A DNA stretch of 5,388 bases, taken from positions 1-5,388 of the forward strand of contig JAMWDE010000075.1 of NCBI GenBank assembly GCA_023818905.1, in the 5' to 3' direction. The translations under genes and the position numbers were made by a program. The DNA comes from Candidatus Omnitrophota bacterium (GTDB taxonomy: Bacteria > Omnitrophota > Gorgyraeia > Gygaellales > Profunditerraquicolaceae). Below are positions 1 to 5,388 of this stretch, in pieces. The notes beneath the pieces were generated by a model that was given only the letters and a program-made list of their open reading frames with translations, was not told where the DNA came from and did no database searches. Within the stretch, counting starts at the first letter, position 1. Every line of letters starts with the position of its first letter.

Positions 1-97
1 TCTGAAAGAGGATGCCTTCATTGCTCTGATCATCTTTATGCGTGTTTAACCGAGGAATTTTTAGACCCTAGAGCTCGGCGCTGGTATTGAATTCAAA

Positions 98-232
98 CTA
101 TTCCTGTCTGATAAAATTTTTGTGATTTAATGTGTTATTGGTTACATTGAGTTCCCTTAACCTCTTCAGCCCTGAAAGTTCTACGGAGAGTGTATGAAAT
201 TGATTGGAAAAGAGCGACAGAGAAAGGAGTTA
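98..232 (-). pseudogene. In-frame continuation of the Wzt-LRR gene beyond a TAA codon
   Basis: After the TAA at 230-232 the same frame stays open for 43 codons to a TAG at 98-100. It encodes LLSLSLFSNQFHTLS, then VELSGLKRLRELNVTNNTLN, ending HKNFIRQE. This is clear leucine-rich repeat sequence, and it completes the third repeat (interrupted at its third position) and adds a fourth with no shift in the 23-residue register. It has no start codon of its own in a sensible place. The simplest reading is that the ancestral protein had 494 residues and the TAA arose from one base change (for instance from CAA, AAA or GAA). Readthrough or a sequencing error are the alternatives. Confidence 0.75.
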
Positions 233-376
233 ATGCATTTTTTTGATGGCAGCGGGAAGTTCTTTTATTTTATTGTGATGGAGATAAAGAACCTCAAGTT
301 TTTCGAGTTCGAACAATTCTTCAGGGATCTGCTCGATACTGTTTCCATTCAAATATAATTTTTTAAGCGATTTAAG
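101..376 (-). repeat. Four leucine-rich repeats of 23 residues (protein-level repeat)
   Basis: Repeats begin at codons 403, 426, 449 and 472 of the ATPase frame (376-308, 307-239, 238-170, 169-101), each exactly 69 bases. The pattern is LxxLxxLxLxxNxIxxLPxxLxx: LKSLKKLYLNGNSIEQIPEEL, then LEKLEVLYLHHNKIKELPAAI, then MH-stop-LLSLSLFSNQFHTLSVEL, then LKRLRELNVTNNTLN. A half repeat (KIPSLVFK, 395-402) precedes them. The repeats differ widely at the DNA level, so they are not a recent tandem duplication. LRRs usually bind proteins; here a partner of the exporter is only an inference. Confidence 0.85.
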
Positions 377-1582
377 TTTAAAAACCAAGGAGGGAATTTT
401 ACTATCTGTGGAGCTGTCATCAGTTTTTACAACTATGCATCTTACAGGAATACTGGTATCAAGTAAAGCTTGCCAATTTTTAATTTTATCGTCAATGACA
501 GGGAACTCTCCTTTTTCTGTTGTAGTAAGCCAATCTGTATAATCACTGATCAGCATAATATTTGTGTATGCCTCTGGAATTTCATAAGGTCCTTCTGAAT
601 CTAGTTCGATATCACACTTGATATCGTAATTATCCCTTATCTCTAAATTCCAGATCTGGGTCAAAGCCAATTGATAAAACTTGCCTTTGGCAATTAATTT
701 ATTTCTGTCTTCTATCTCAACCTCCCAGTCTGCCTGAGAAGAACTGTACCATTTATCATTCATAAGAAAAACTGTGTGTATCCCAAAATTAGAAGTAAGA
801 AGTTTATCTTGCCAGTTTAAAAACAATCGGCCGTTATTAAATATGAGACTCAAAGATTTCTTTTCTAAAATGCCCACGCCTTCTCTTGTGCCTACTATCT
901 GTGTATAGAGTGGCACCACTGTATCTACAAGACCATCCTTTATAATTCTGCCTTCTCTAAGAAATAATGCGCGCTTACAAAGCCGCCTTAGCATGTTCAT
1001 ATCGTGAGTGACAAACAGGATGGTTTTATTCTGCTCTTTTATTTCGAATATCTTTTTGATACACTTTCTTTGAAAGTGTTCATCTCCTACAGCCAGGGTG
1101 TCGTCAATTAATAATATATCTGGGTCAATATGAATAGCGATTGCAAAGGCTAAACGTACAAACATACCCTGAGAATAAAACTTAACTGGCGCATCAATAA
1201 ATCTTCCTATATCGGCAAAATGTACGACCTCTTCGTACCGTGCCTCAATTTGGGGTCTACTCAAACCAAATAAACCCGCATTTAAATACACGTTTTCCCT
1301 TCCCGTAAGTTCTGGCTGAAAGCCCGCACCCAATTCAAGCAATCCTGATACTCTCCCCTCTACATTAATCTGTCCACGATCAGGTTTAAGCATCCCTACT
1401 ATTAGTTTAAGAATCGTGGATTTACCGGCGCCATTTTCACCGATTATGCCAAGTGTTTCTCCCTGCGCTACCTCAAAACTTATGTCTTTTAAAGCCCAAA
1501 AGTTCTCCCAAGAAACTTTGCCATCAGTAACAAATTTTATGCGATACATTTCCCAGACATTTATGAATTCAATAATTGCCAT
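230..1582 (-). CDS. wzt: Polysaccharide ABC exporter ATPase (Wzt-like) fused to an unrecognised domain and leucine-rich repeats
   Basis: ATPase partner of the adjacent permease, driving export of lipid-linked polysaccharide. The nucleotide-binding domain (about 1-230) has Walker A GENGAGKST (48-56), Q-loop Gln89 in GAGFQPELTGREN, the signature YSQGM (136-140; YSSGM is usual in Wzt/KpsT), Walker B ILLIDD (156-161), D-loop LAVGD (163-167) and H-loop His193. The usual catalytic Glu after the Walker B Asp is Asp161. Residues about 240-390 form a predicted beta-rich domain (WYSSSQADWEVEIED, LALTQIWNLEIRD) that I do not recognise as a standard Wzt C-terminal domain; a carbohydrate-binding or mutarotase-like fold is a guess. 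Residues 403-450 are leucine-rich repeats, broken by the TAA at 230-232 in the third repeat, with matching repeat sequence continuing in frame to 101. Start ATG 1580-1582 lies one base after the permease stop, without a clear Shine-Dalgarno. The ATPase call is firm; the function of the C-terminal part is unknown. Confidence 0.92.
   Translation of the reverse strand: MAIIEFINVWEMYRIKFVTDGKVSWENFWALKDISFEVAQGETLGIIGENGAGKSTILKLIVGMLKPDRGQINVEGRVSGLLELGAGFQPELTGRENVYLNAGLFGLSRPQIEARYEEVVHFADIGRFIDAPVKFYSQGMFVRLAFAIAIHIDPDILLIDDTLAVGDEHFQRKCIKKIFEIKEQNKTILFVTHDMNMLRRLCKRALFLREGRIIKDGLVDTVVPLYTQIVGTREGVGILEKKSLSLIFNNGRLFLNWQDKLLTSNFGIHTVFLMNDKWYSSSQADWEVEIEDRNKLIAKGKFYQLALTQIWNLEIRDNYDIKCDIELDSEGPYEIPEAYTNIMLISDYTDWLTTTEKGEFPVIDDKIKNWQALLDTSIPVRCIVVKTDDSSTDSKIPSLVFKLKSLKKLYLNGNSIEQIPEELFELEKLEVLYLHHNKIKELPAAIKKMH
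419..865 (-). other. Unrecognised beta-rich domain in the Wzt-like ATPase
   Basis: Codons about 240-388 lie between the nucleotide-binding domain and the LRRs. The segment alternates polar and hydrophobic residues, is rich in Trp and Tyr, and contains NNGRLFLNWQDKLLT, DKWYSSSQADWEVEIEDRNK and LALTQIWNLEIRDNYDI. This is the look of a beta-sandwich, possibly a carbohydrate-recognition or galactose-mutarotase-like fold. It sits where Wzt proteins of the O8/O9a type carry the domain that recognises the glycan end, but I see no specific match to that domain. Confidence 0.45.
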
Positions 1583-1583
1583 T

Positions 1584-2363
1584 TTAAATACGTTTAAGCA
1601 GTCTGGATTCTAAAGCTCCAAAGGTGAGTATACCCAGGACTACGCTCAATAAAGCCCACGCGGATACGCTTAACCATATGAATATAGAAGGAGGCTGACC
1701 TTTCAAGATGACCTCTCGATAAAAATGAATGTAAGGTGTCATCGGGTTAAGATAGCATATCCAGCGAAACTGCGTAGGCACCATATCTATGGAGTAAAAT
1801 ACTGGAGTCATCCAGAACCAAAGTGTTAATAAGATACCTAACAGTTGTCCAATATCACGAAAAAAAACATTTATCACTGATAAAATCATTCCCAGACCAG
1901 AAGTAAACATAAAATTTAGCAAAAGAACTGCAATCAGAGAGGGTAATTGTAAAATTATCTTAGGATTGAAGAATAAAAATATGAGATAGGCAATAATCCA
2001 TCCGATAAGGAAATTAAAAAAATGTGAAAGAGTTGAACTTAAAGGCAAGGCCTCTATAGGTAAGTTAAACTGGTGCAGGATGTTTTTTTGATTAATTATA
2101 GAAAACGTTGCCTCGTATAGAGCTGCAGAGAAAAACATCCAAGGAAAGATACCTGAGAGTAAAAAAAGAGGGAAATCTTTTATTCCTATTTTGAAGATAA
2201 TTCCAAAGACAAGTAGTATCGCTGACATAATCAAAAATGGACCGATGAGCGCCAAGAAAATGCCCAAAATAGAATCTACGTACTTTGCCTTAAGTTGTGA
2301 TAGCGACATATCCCATAAGGCCCATCTATGGGAATATATTTGCTTTATTCTCTCCTTTAACAT
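1584..2363 (-). CDS. wzm: ABC-2 type polysaccharide export permease (Wzm-like)
   Basis: Inner-membrane subunit of an ABC exporter for lipid-linked O-antigen or capsular polysaccharide; 259 residues is normal for the family. The amphipathic N-terminus leads into LSQLKAKYVDSILGIFLALIGP (21-42), the family's interface-helix and first membrane segment. Further hydrophobic segments lie near 42-58, 64-82, 109-131, 141-166, 172-191 and 228-250. Family hallmarks are FPLFLLSGIFPWMFFS (64-79), VFFRDIGQLLG (166-176), WFWMTPVFYSIDMVP (182-196) and YLNPMTPYIHFYREVILKG (204-222). It starts two bases after the flavoprotein stop and ends one base before the ATPase ATG, the usual permease-ATPase pairing. No good Shine-Dalgarno precedes the ATG; an AAAGGAG lies just inside the gene at codons 3-4 with no suitable start codon after it. 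KpsM or TagG-type specificity cannot be excluded, but the context favours Wzm. Confidence 0.93.
   Translation of the reverse strand: MLKERIKQIYSHRWALWDMSLSQLKAKYVDSILGIFLALIGPFLIMSAILLVFGIIFKIGIKDFPLFLLSGIFPWMFFSAALYEATFSIINQKNILHQFNLPIEALPLSSTLSHFFNFLIGWIIAYLIFLFFNPKIILQLPSLIAVLLLNFMFTSGLGMILSVINVFFRDIGQLLGILLTLWFWMTPVFYSIDMVPTQFRWICYLNPMTPYIHFYREVILKGQPPSIFIWLSVSAWALLSVVLGILTFGALESRLLKRI
2308..2337 (-). other. Inverted repeat near the 5' end of the permease gene
   Basis: ATAT-CCCATA (2308-2317) and TATGGG-A-ATAT (2327-2337) are complementary, giving a 10-bp stem with one bulged base and a nine-base loop. It falls in codons 9-19 of the permease. There is no following T-run in either direction, so it is not a terminator. 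It may be chance, or an mRNA hairpin affecting early translation. Confidence 0.3.
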
Positions 2364-2365
2364 TT

Positions 2366-3658
2366 TTAAAATAAACTGGAGATTCGTTTTCCATCAACTA
2401 TGGCATCTTCCATAGAAAAGTAACGCCAACTACCATAGCGACCGCAGGTCAATACTGTTCTGTTTAGAAGGTATCCTTTTATTTCTCGGGTTGTCTGACT
2501 ATAGGATTTATCGTAAATCGGATAACCGTATTTTATGTCATTTATATCTTCAGCACATACCTTATCATTATGATTAATCAAACCGATTTTTATTAGGTCC
2601 TGTTTGATTTTTAAAATAATTGTGCTTTTATCTATGGGTTTATACTTGGAGTAGGCTACCTCTATATAAAAAGAGCTCTTGTCTAGAGGTGCAACTGATT
2701 CAGAAAAATTATGAAACAACCCCACTCTAAAAAAATAGGTATCTGGATGGGGAAAGTATATCCAGTGCATAGGAGAATCTATTCTTCTGGATATCCCTAG
2801 ATTCAAATTAAATATAGAATTCCATTTTAATTTTTTAAACAAAGATACGATCTCTTTGGGCATCCCTTTAACCATAAAGGGCAATTCTGGGAGAGGAATA
2901 GTAGAAATTAAATAATCAAACCTTTCTTTAACGCCTGAATTTAAACGTAGTCTTTTTGAAGAGAGGTCTATCTCTTTAACTGCGCAGTTGGTATGAATAT
3001 TTTTTATCTGGGAGGCAAATGCCTCTGCAAGTCTACCTATACCACCTTCCTTAGGATACCAAAAATAGGCATTGTAACCAAACTGCCTCTTGCTCTCCTC
3101 TACGGTCCCATCAATGATTTGAGACAGAGAAGGTACAGGAATAAACCCATCCAACCATTCACAGGTAAGTTTCTGGGGAGGCAATGTCCAGAATTTGGTA
3201 TTGTAGGGAACCATAAAATGCTGGGCTATACCATCACCAAATCTATGCTCTATCCAATCCAAAAATGTAGGATTTTTAGGCAGTCTTCCATTATAGGATG
3301 CCTTGATTGCACCTAAAAGACAATCCTTAATCACGAAGGGAGGTAGACCCCAGAGATTTGCCTGAAAGGGGTAACGAGTATAACTACGGTAAGAATAAAT
3401 CCAAGCATTCCTTTTACGTCTGATGAGATTGTTTTTGAAAAGACCTCTTACAAGATTAAAGGTATAGCGATGTCTAAAATGTAAGATATGGCCATCATAA
3501 TCAAAAATAAAGTCACCTATTTTTTTGGAACGACAAAGACCGCCTACCTGAGATTCTTTTTCAAAGATCAAACAGTCAATACCTTTTCTTTGCAGATGCC
3601 AGGCTGCACTCAATCCTGCTAAACCCGCACCCAAAATAATAATCTTTTTTTTAGCCAT
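2366..3658 (-). CDS. FAD-dependent oxidoreductase, UDP-galactopyranose mutase / protoporphyrinogen oxidase-like
   Basis: Flavoprotein of 430 residues, likely cytosolic. The N-terminus has a dinucleotide-binding fold: KIIILGAGLAGLSAAWHL gives GxGxxG at 10-15, followed by the acidic ribose-binding end FEKE (32-35) and VGGLCRS (38-44), a GG motif typical of the amine-oxidase/PPOX/UGM superfamily. DYDGHILHF (53-61) resembles the GxHIFH segment of UDP-galactopyranose mutases. YPKEGGIGRLAEAFA (201-215) and the C-terminal GRYGSWRYFSMEDAIVDGKRIS (406-427) are the second FAD-contacting regions. Its place between glycan-assembly and export genes argues for a sugar-nucleotide role, such as pyranose-furanose interconversion, rather than heme synthesis. 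At 430 residues it is longer than typical bacterial Glf (about 370-390), so the exact reaction is uncertain. Five bases separate it from the PNPT stop. The nearest AGGA lies 16 bases before the ATG, too far for a normal Shine-Dalgarno, so coupling is likely. Confidence 0.85.
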   Translation of the reverse strand: MAKKKIIILGAGLAGLSAAWHLQRKGIDCLIFEKESQVGGLCRSKKIGDFIFDYDGHILHFRHRYTFNLVRGLFKNNLIRRKRNAWIYSYRSYTRYPFQANLWGLPPFVIKDCLLGAIKASYNGRLPKNPTFLDWIEHRFGDGIAQHFMVPYNTKFWTLPPQKLTCEWLDGFIPVPSLSQIIDGTVEESKRQFGYNAYFWYPKEGGIGRLAEAFASQIKNIHTNCAVKEIDLSSKRLRLNSGVKERFDYLISTIPLPELPFMVKGMPKEIVSLFKKLKWNSIFNLNLGISRRIDSPMHWIYFPHPDTYFFRVGLFHNFSESVAPLDKSSFYIEVAYSKYKPIDKSTIILKIKQDLIKIGLINHNDKVCAEDINDIKYGYPIYDKSYSQTTREIKGYLLNRTVLTCGRYGSWRYFSMEDAIVDGKRISSLF

Positions 3659-3663
3659 TTACG

Positions 3664-4644
3664 TTACACGATAATCCTGCCCATCCTCTGGGTTATCTTT
3701 AGGCTCACCATAACTACAAACAGAATGATGATTAAGCCAAGAATATTAGAGGCCTGACTTAAAAGCACACCACTGATACAAAAGAATAGACCTATACCTG
3801 ACATAAATACCAAGGTTTTATTCTTAGAATAACCTTTACTCAAAAACCTTAGAGCCAAATGGTCATCGCTCTTTTTAAATATTGACTTATTCTGCCTAAG
3901 CCGCATCAGGATAAGAAATCCAGTATCAAATATAGGGAACCCCAAAATCAATATGGGGCTCAAAAGCGCAATCTTTCTCTCTAAAGGGGCATAACTTATT
4001 ATCAAGGTAGAAGCAGCCAAAACAAATCCTAAGAAATGACTCCCAGCATTTCCCAGATAAACCTTGGCTACAGGAAGATTATATAATAGAAAACCGATAA
4101 TTGCTGATACCAAAACCCAGCTCAGCATCGCCACATTAAATTGATGATTAAACATAGAGACAAAAAGAAAACCCAGACTTACTATCAAGGCAATACCTCC
4201 GCATAAACCATCCATAATATCCAGATGGTTAAAGGCGTTGGTAATCCCCAAAATCCAGATAAAGGTTATAATTGTATTTAGGATACTACCGATATATACA
4301 ATCTGTGTCCTTATGCCAAAGATAATTAAAATAGAGGTAGCAATAAGTTGGGTTAAAATTTTGGCTAGGATAGATAATTCTTTTAGGTCATCAATTATTC
4401 CCAAAATAAGCATAATAGAAGAGGCAAGAATAATACCAAATATTTCTTTTGTCAAAGTACCATAAAATAAAATACTCACTAAACAAGCCAGGGAGAAAGC
4501 CAAACCTATGCTCAATCCACCAATAAGGGGCGTCTGGTGTAATACCAAGATATTGTATCTCAAAGCAATTCTTCTAAATAGAAAAATAAAAATCAAGCTC
4601 AAGATAAATCCGCTTAAGCCTAAAATACAATAACTAATTAACAT
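3664..4644 (-). CDS. Polyprenyl-phosphate sugar-1-phosphate transferase (WecA/MraY family)
   Basis: Integral membrane enzyme of the PNPT family, which transfers a HexNAc-1-phosphate from a UDP-sugar to undecaprenyl phosphate and so starts glycan assembly. About ten hydrophobic segments span the 326 residues. Numbering from the chosen ATG at 4644, visible motifs are TPLIGG (38-43), the metal-site pair Asp85-Asp86 in LGIIDDLKE, NAFNHLDIMDGLCGG (136-150; the NxxNxxDxxDGL motif), YLGNAGSHFLGF (196-207), PIFDTGFLI, and the cytosolic loop DDHLALRF (260-267), which corresponds to the family's His-rich loop. The GDxGS motif reads GNAGS: the usual third Asp is Asn199, which may affect catalysis. A GTG six bases upstream (4648-4650) is a possible start, but it overlaps the Shine-Dalgarno sequence, so the ATG is preferred. 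The start overlaps the glycosyltransferase stop, suggesting translational coupling. The exact sugar is unknown. Confidence 0.92.
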   Translation of the reverse strand: MLISYCILGLSGFILSLIFIFLFRRIALRYNILVLHQTPLIGGLSIGLAFSLACLVSILFYGTLTKEIFGIILASSIMLILGIIDDLKELSILAKILTQLIATSILIIFGIRTQIVYIGSILNTIITFIWILGITNAFNHLDIMDGLCGGIALIVSLGFLFVSMFNHQFNVAMLSWVLVSAIIGFLLYNLPVAKVYLGNAGSHFLGFVLAASTLIISYAPLERKIALLSPILILGFPIFDTGFLILMRLRQNKSIFKKSDDHLALRFLSKGYSKNKTLVFMSGIGLFFCISGVLLSQASNILGLIIILFVVMVSLKITQRMGRIIV

Positions 4645-5388
4645 GGGCACCTCTTATAATTTGGTATAAATCAATGGTTCTGTTTGTCATACTCTCCACT
4701 GTAAACTCATTTCCTAACGACTCCTTTGCCTCTCTACCCATCCTTTGCATTAGGTCTCGGTTCTGTAAGAGTGTAATCAATCTTTTGGCCATACCTTGAA
4801 TATCTCTTGGCGATACCAATAATCCGGTCCTGCCCTCTCTGATTATCTCTGCCACGCCGCCAGTATTAGTAACTATAACAGGCTTAGAAGAAGCCATCGC
4901 TTCTAGAATAGACACGGGCAATCCCTCCCAGAGAGAAGTAAGCACAAAGACATCTATCATAGATAGTAAACGCGAGATGTCCCTACGCCAACCTGTGAGT
5001 ATAACCTCATCTTTCAGATGTAATCTTTTAATCAGCCTTTCAATCTTGGAACGTAGTATACCATCGCCTATCAAGATGAACTTTGTATTGGGTAGGCTCT
5101 GTTTTACTAAATGAGCAAGATGGATAAAGTCTAAAGGCGCTTTCTGTGGTTTAAAGCAGGAAATCGTTCCCACCAGTAATTCTTGGTTTTTGATTCCAAA
5201 CTCTGCTTTGTTATATGGTCTAACTGAAGTAAATTCCTTGTAATCAATACCGTATCGGATAAGCAAATATTGTTCTTCCTTGCCTATGTGATTTCTTAGA
5301 CCCTTTTCTTTGTCATAAAGAGAAACCACAATCAGTTTATGAGTAAATCTGGCAGCGAGCTTTTCTAAAAAAACAAACAATCTGCGCT
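4634..5388 (-). CDS. GT4-family glycosyltransferase, N-terminus cut by window edge
   Basis: Retaining GT-B glycosyltransferase of the GT4 type, expected to act at the cytoplasmic membrane face and add a sugar from a nucleotide donor to a lipid-linked glycan. The reading frame stays open to the window edge. The TTG at 5378-5380 is most likely an internal Leu, because two in-frame Arg codons precede it and the sequence there (EKLAARFTHKLIVVS) matches the middle of GT4 proteins. Roughly the first 100-130 residues are missing. Counting from the 5380 codon, the visible C-terminal Rossmann domain has VGTISCFKPQK (about 70-80), LIGDG (103-107), a VILTGWRRDI loop (126-135), and the family EX7E motif in WEGLPVSILEA, with Glu152 and Glu160 (4925-4927 and 4901-4903). 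TGG followed by EIIREGRTGLLV completes the donor site. The gene ends in TAG, overlapping the start of the next gene. Family assignment is firm; donor and linkage cannot be told. Confidence 0.93.
   Translation of the reverse strand, partial: RRLFVFLEKLAARFTHKLIVVSLYDKEKGLRNHIGKEEQYLLIRYGIDYKEFTSVRPYNKAEFGIKNQELLVGTISCFKPQKAPLDFIHLAHLVKQSLPNTKFILIGDGILRSKIERLIKRLHLKDEVILTGWRRDISRLLSMIDVFVLTSLWEGLPVSILEAMASSKPVIVTNTGGVAEIIREGRTGLLVSPRDIQGMAKRLITLLQNRDLMQRMGREAKESLGNEFTVESMTNRTIDLYQIIRGAHVN
4650..4655 (-). promoter_or_regulatory. Shine-Dalgarno sequence deciding the PNPT start
   Basis: On the minus strand AAGAGG is followed by five bases (TGCCC) and then ATG at 4642-4644. This is good Shine-Dalgarno spacing for the ATG. 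The alternative GTG start (4648-4650) shares its first base with the last G of this motif and so cannot use it. The site lies inside the end of the upstream glycosyltransferase gene. Confidence 0.6.

Noticed and set aside
1..33. ATG at 31-33 on the minus strand opening MIRAMKASSFR to the window edge, a possible next gene of the operon.
   Set aside because: No Shine-Dalgarno sequence precedes it, only 11 codons are visible, and nothing in them is diagnostic.
1..90. Open frame on the plus strand ending in TGA at 88-90 (CLHCSDHLYACL, then FLDPRARRWY), possibly the tail of a convergent gene.
   Set aside because: Only 29 codons touching the window edge, no recognisable family, and an open run this short is expected by chance. 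The sequence left of the window would decide it.
61..97. GAGCTC and GAATTC palindromes after the final TAG, considered as a terminator.
   Set aside because: They are six-base palindromes without a stable GC stem or a following T-run on the minus-strand transcript.
101..376. Tandem DNA duplication or replication slippage as the origin of the repeat interrupted by TAA.
   Set aside because: The four 69-base units differ strongly in nucleotide sequence, so they are old protein repeats, not a recent slippage product.
2993..3316. Plus-strand open frame of 107 codons opposite the flavoprotein gene.
   Set aside because: It lies wholly within a well-supported gene on the other strand and shows no protein-family features; the other plus-strand frames (1416-1613, 2191-2415, 4238-4465) are rejected for the same reason.
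4645..4650. GTG at 4648-4650 as the start of the PNPT gene.
   Set aside because: It overlaps the Shine-Dalgarno AAGAGG, while the ATG six bases downstream has correct spacing.

Overview
The window is an AT-rich stretch of a bacterial surface-polysaccharide locus. All five recognisable genes lie on the minus strand, packed head to tail. Read in transcription order (high to low coordinates) they are: a GT4 glycosyltransferase cut by the window edge (4634-5388), a WecA/MraY-type polyprenyl-phosphate sugar-1-phosphate transferase (3664-4644), an FAD-dependent oxidoreductase resembling UDP-galactopyranose mutase and protoporphyrinogen oxidase (2366-3658), an ABC-2 polysaccharide export permease (Wzm-like, 1584-2363) and its ATPase (Wzt-like, 230-1582). 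Successive genes overlap or are separated by 5, 2 and 1 bases, so this is almost certainly one operon whose promoter lies outside the window.

The genes fit together as an ABC-transporter-dependent O-antigen or capsule pathway. The PNPT enzyme would load the first sugar phosphate onto a lipid carrier, the GT4 enzyme would extend the glycan, the flavoprotein may supply or modify a sugar nucleotide, and Wzm/Wzt would flip the finished lipid-linked chain across the inner membrane. A lipid-linked O-antigen pathway suggests a diderm bacterium. The low GC and the odd domain fusion fit an uncultured candidate phylum (Omnitrophota comes to mind), but that placement is a weak guess.

The most unusual part is the ATPase. 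After a standard Wzt-type nucleotide-binding domain it carries an unrecognised, probably beta-rich domain of about 150 residues instead of a clear Wzt carbohydrate-binding domain, then a leucine-rich repeat (LRR) array. The annotated frame stops at a TAA in the third repeat, yet the same frame continues beyond it with 43 codons that keep the 23-residue LRR register exactly, ending at a TAG at 98-100. The gene therefore either has a recent nonsense mutation, is read through, or contains a sequencing error. Two catalytic-site substitutions also stand out: Asp for the usual catalytic Glu after Walker B in the ATPase, and Asn for the third conserved Asp (GDxGS motif) in the PNPT enzyme.

Positions 1-97, downstream of the operon's last gene, hold nothing I can support: no clear terminator hairpin and no convincing gene.
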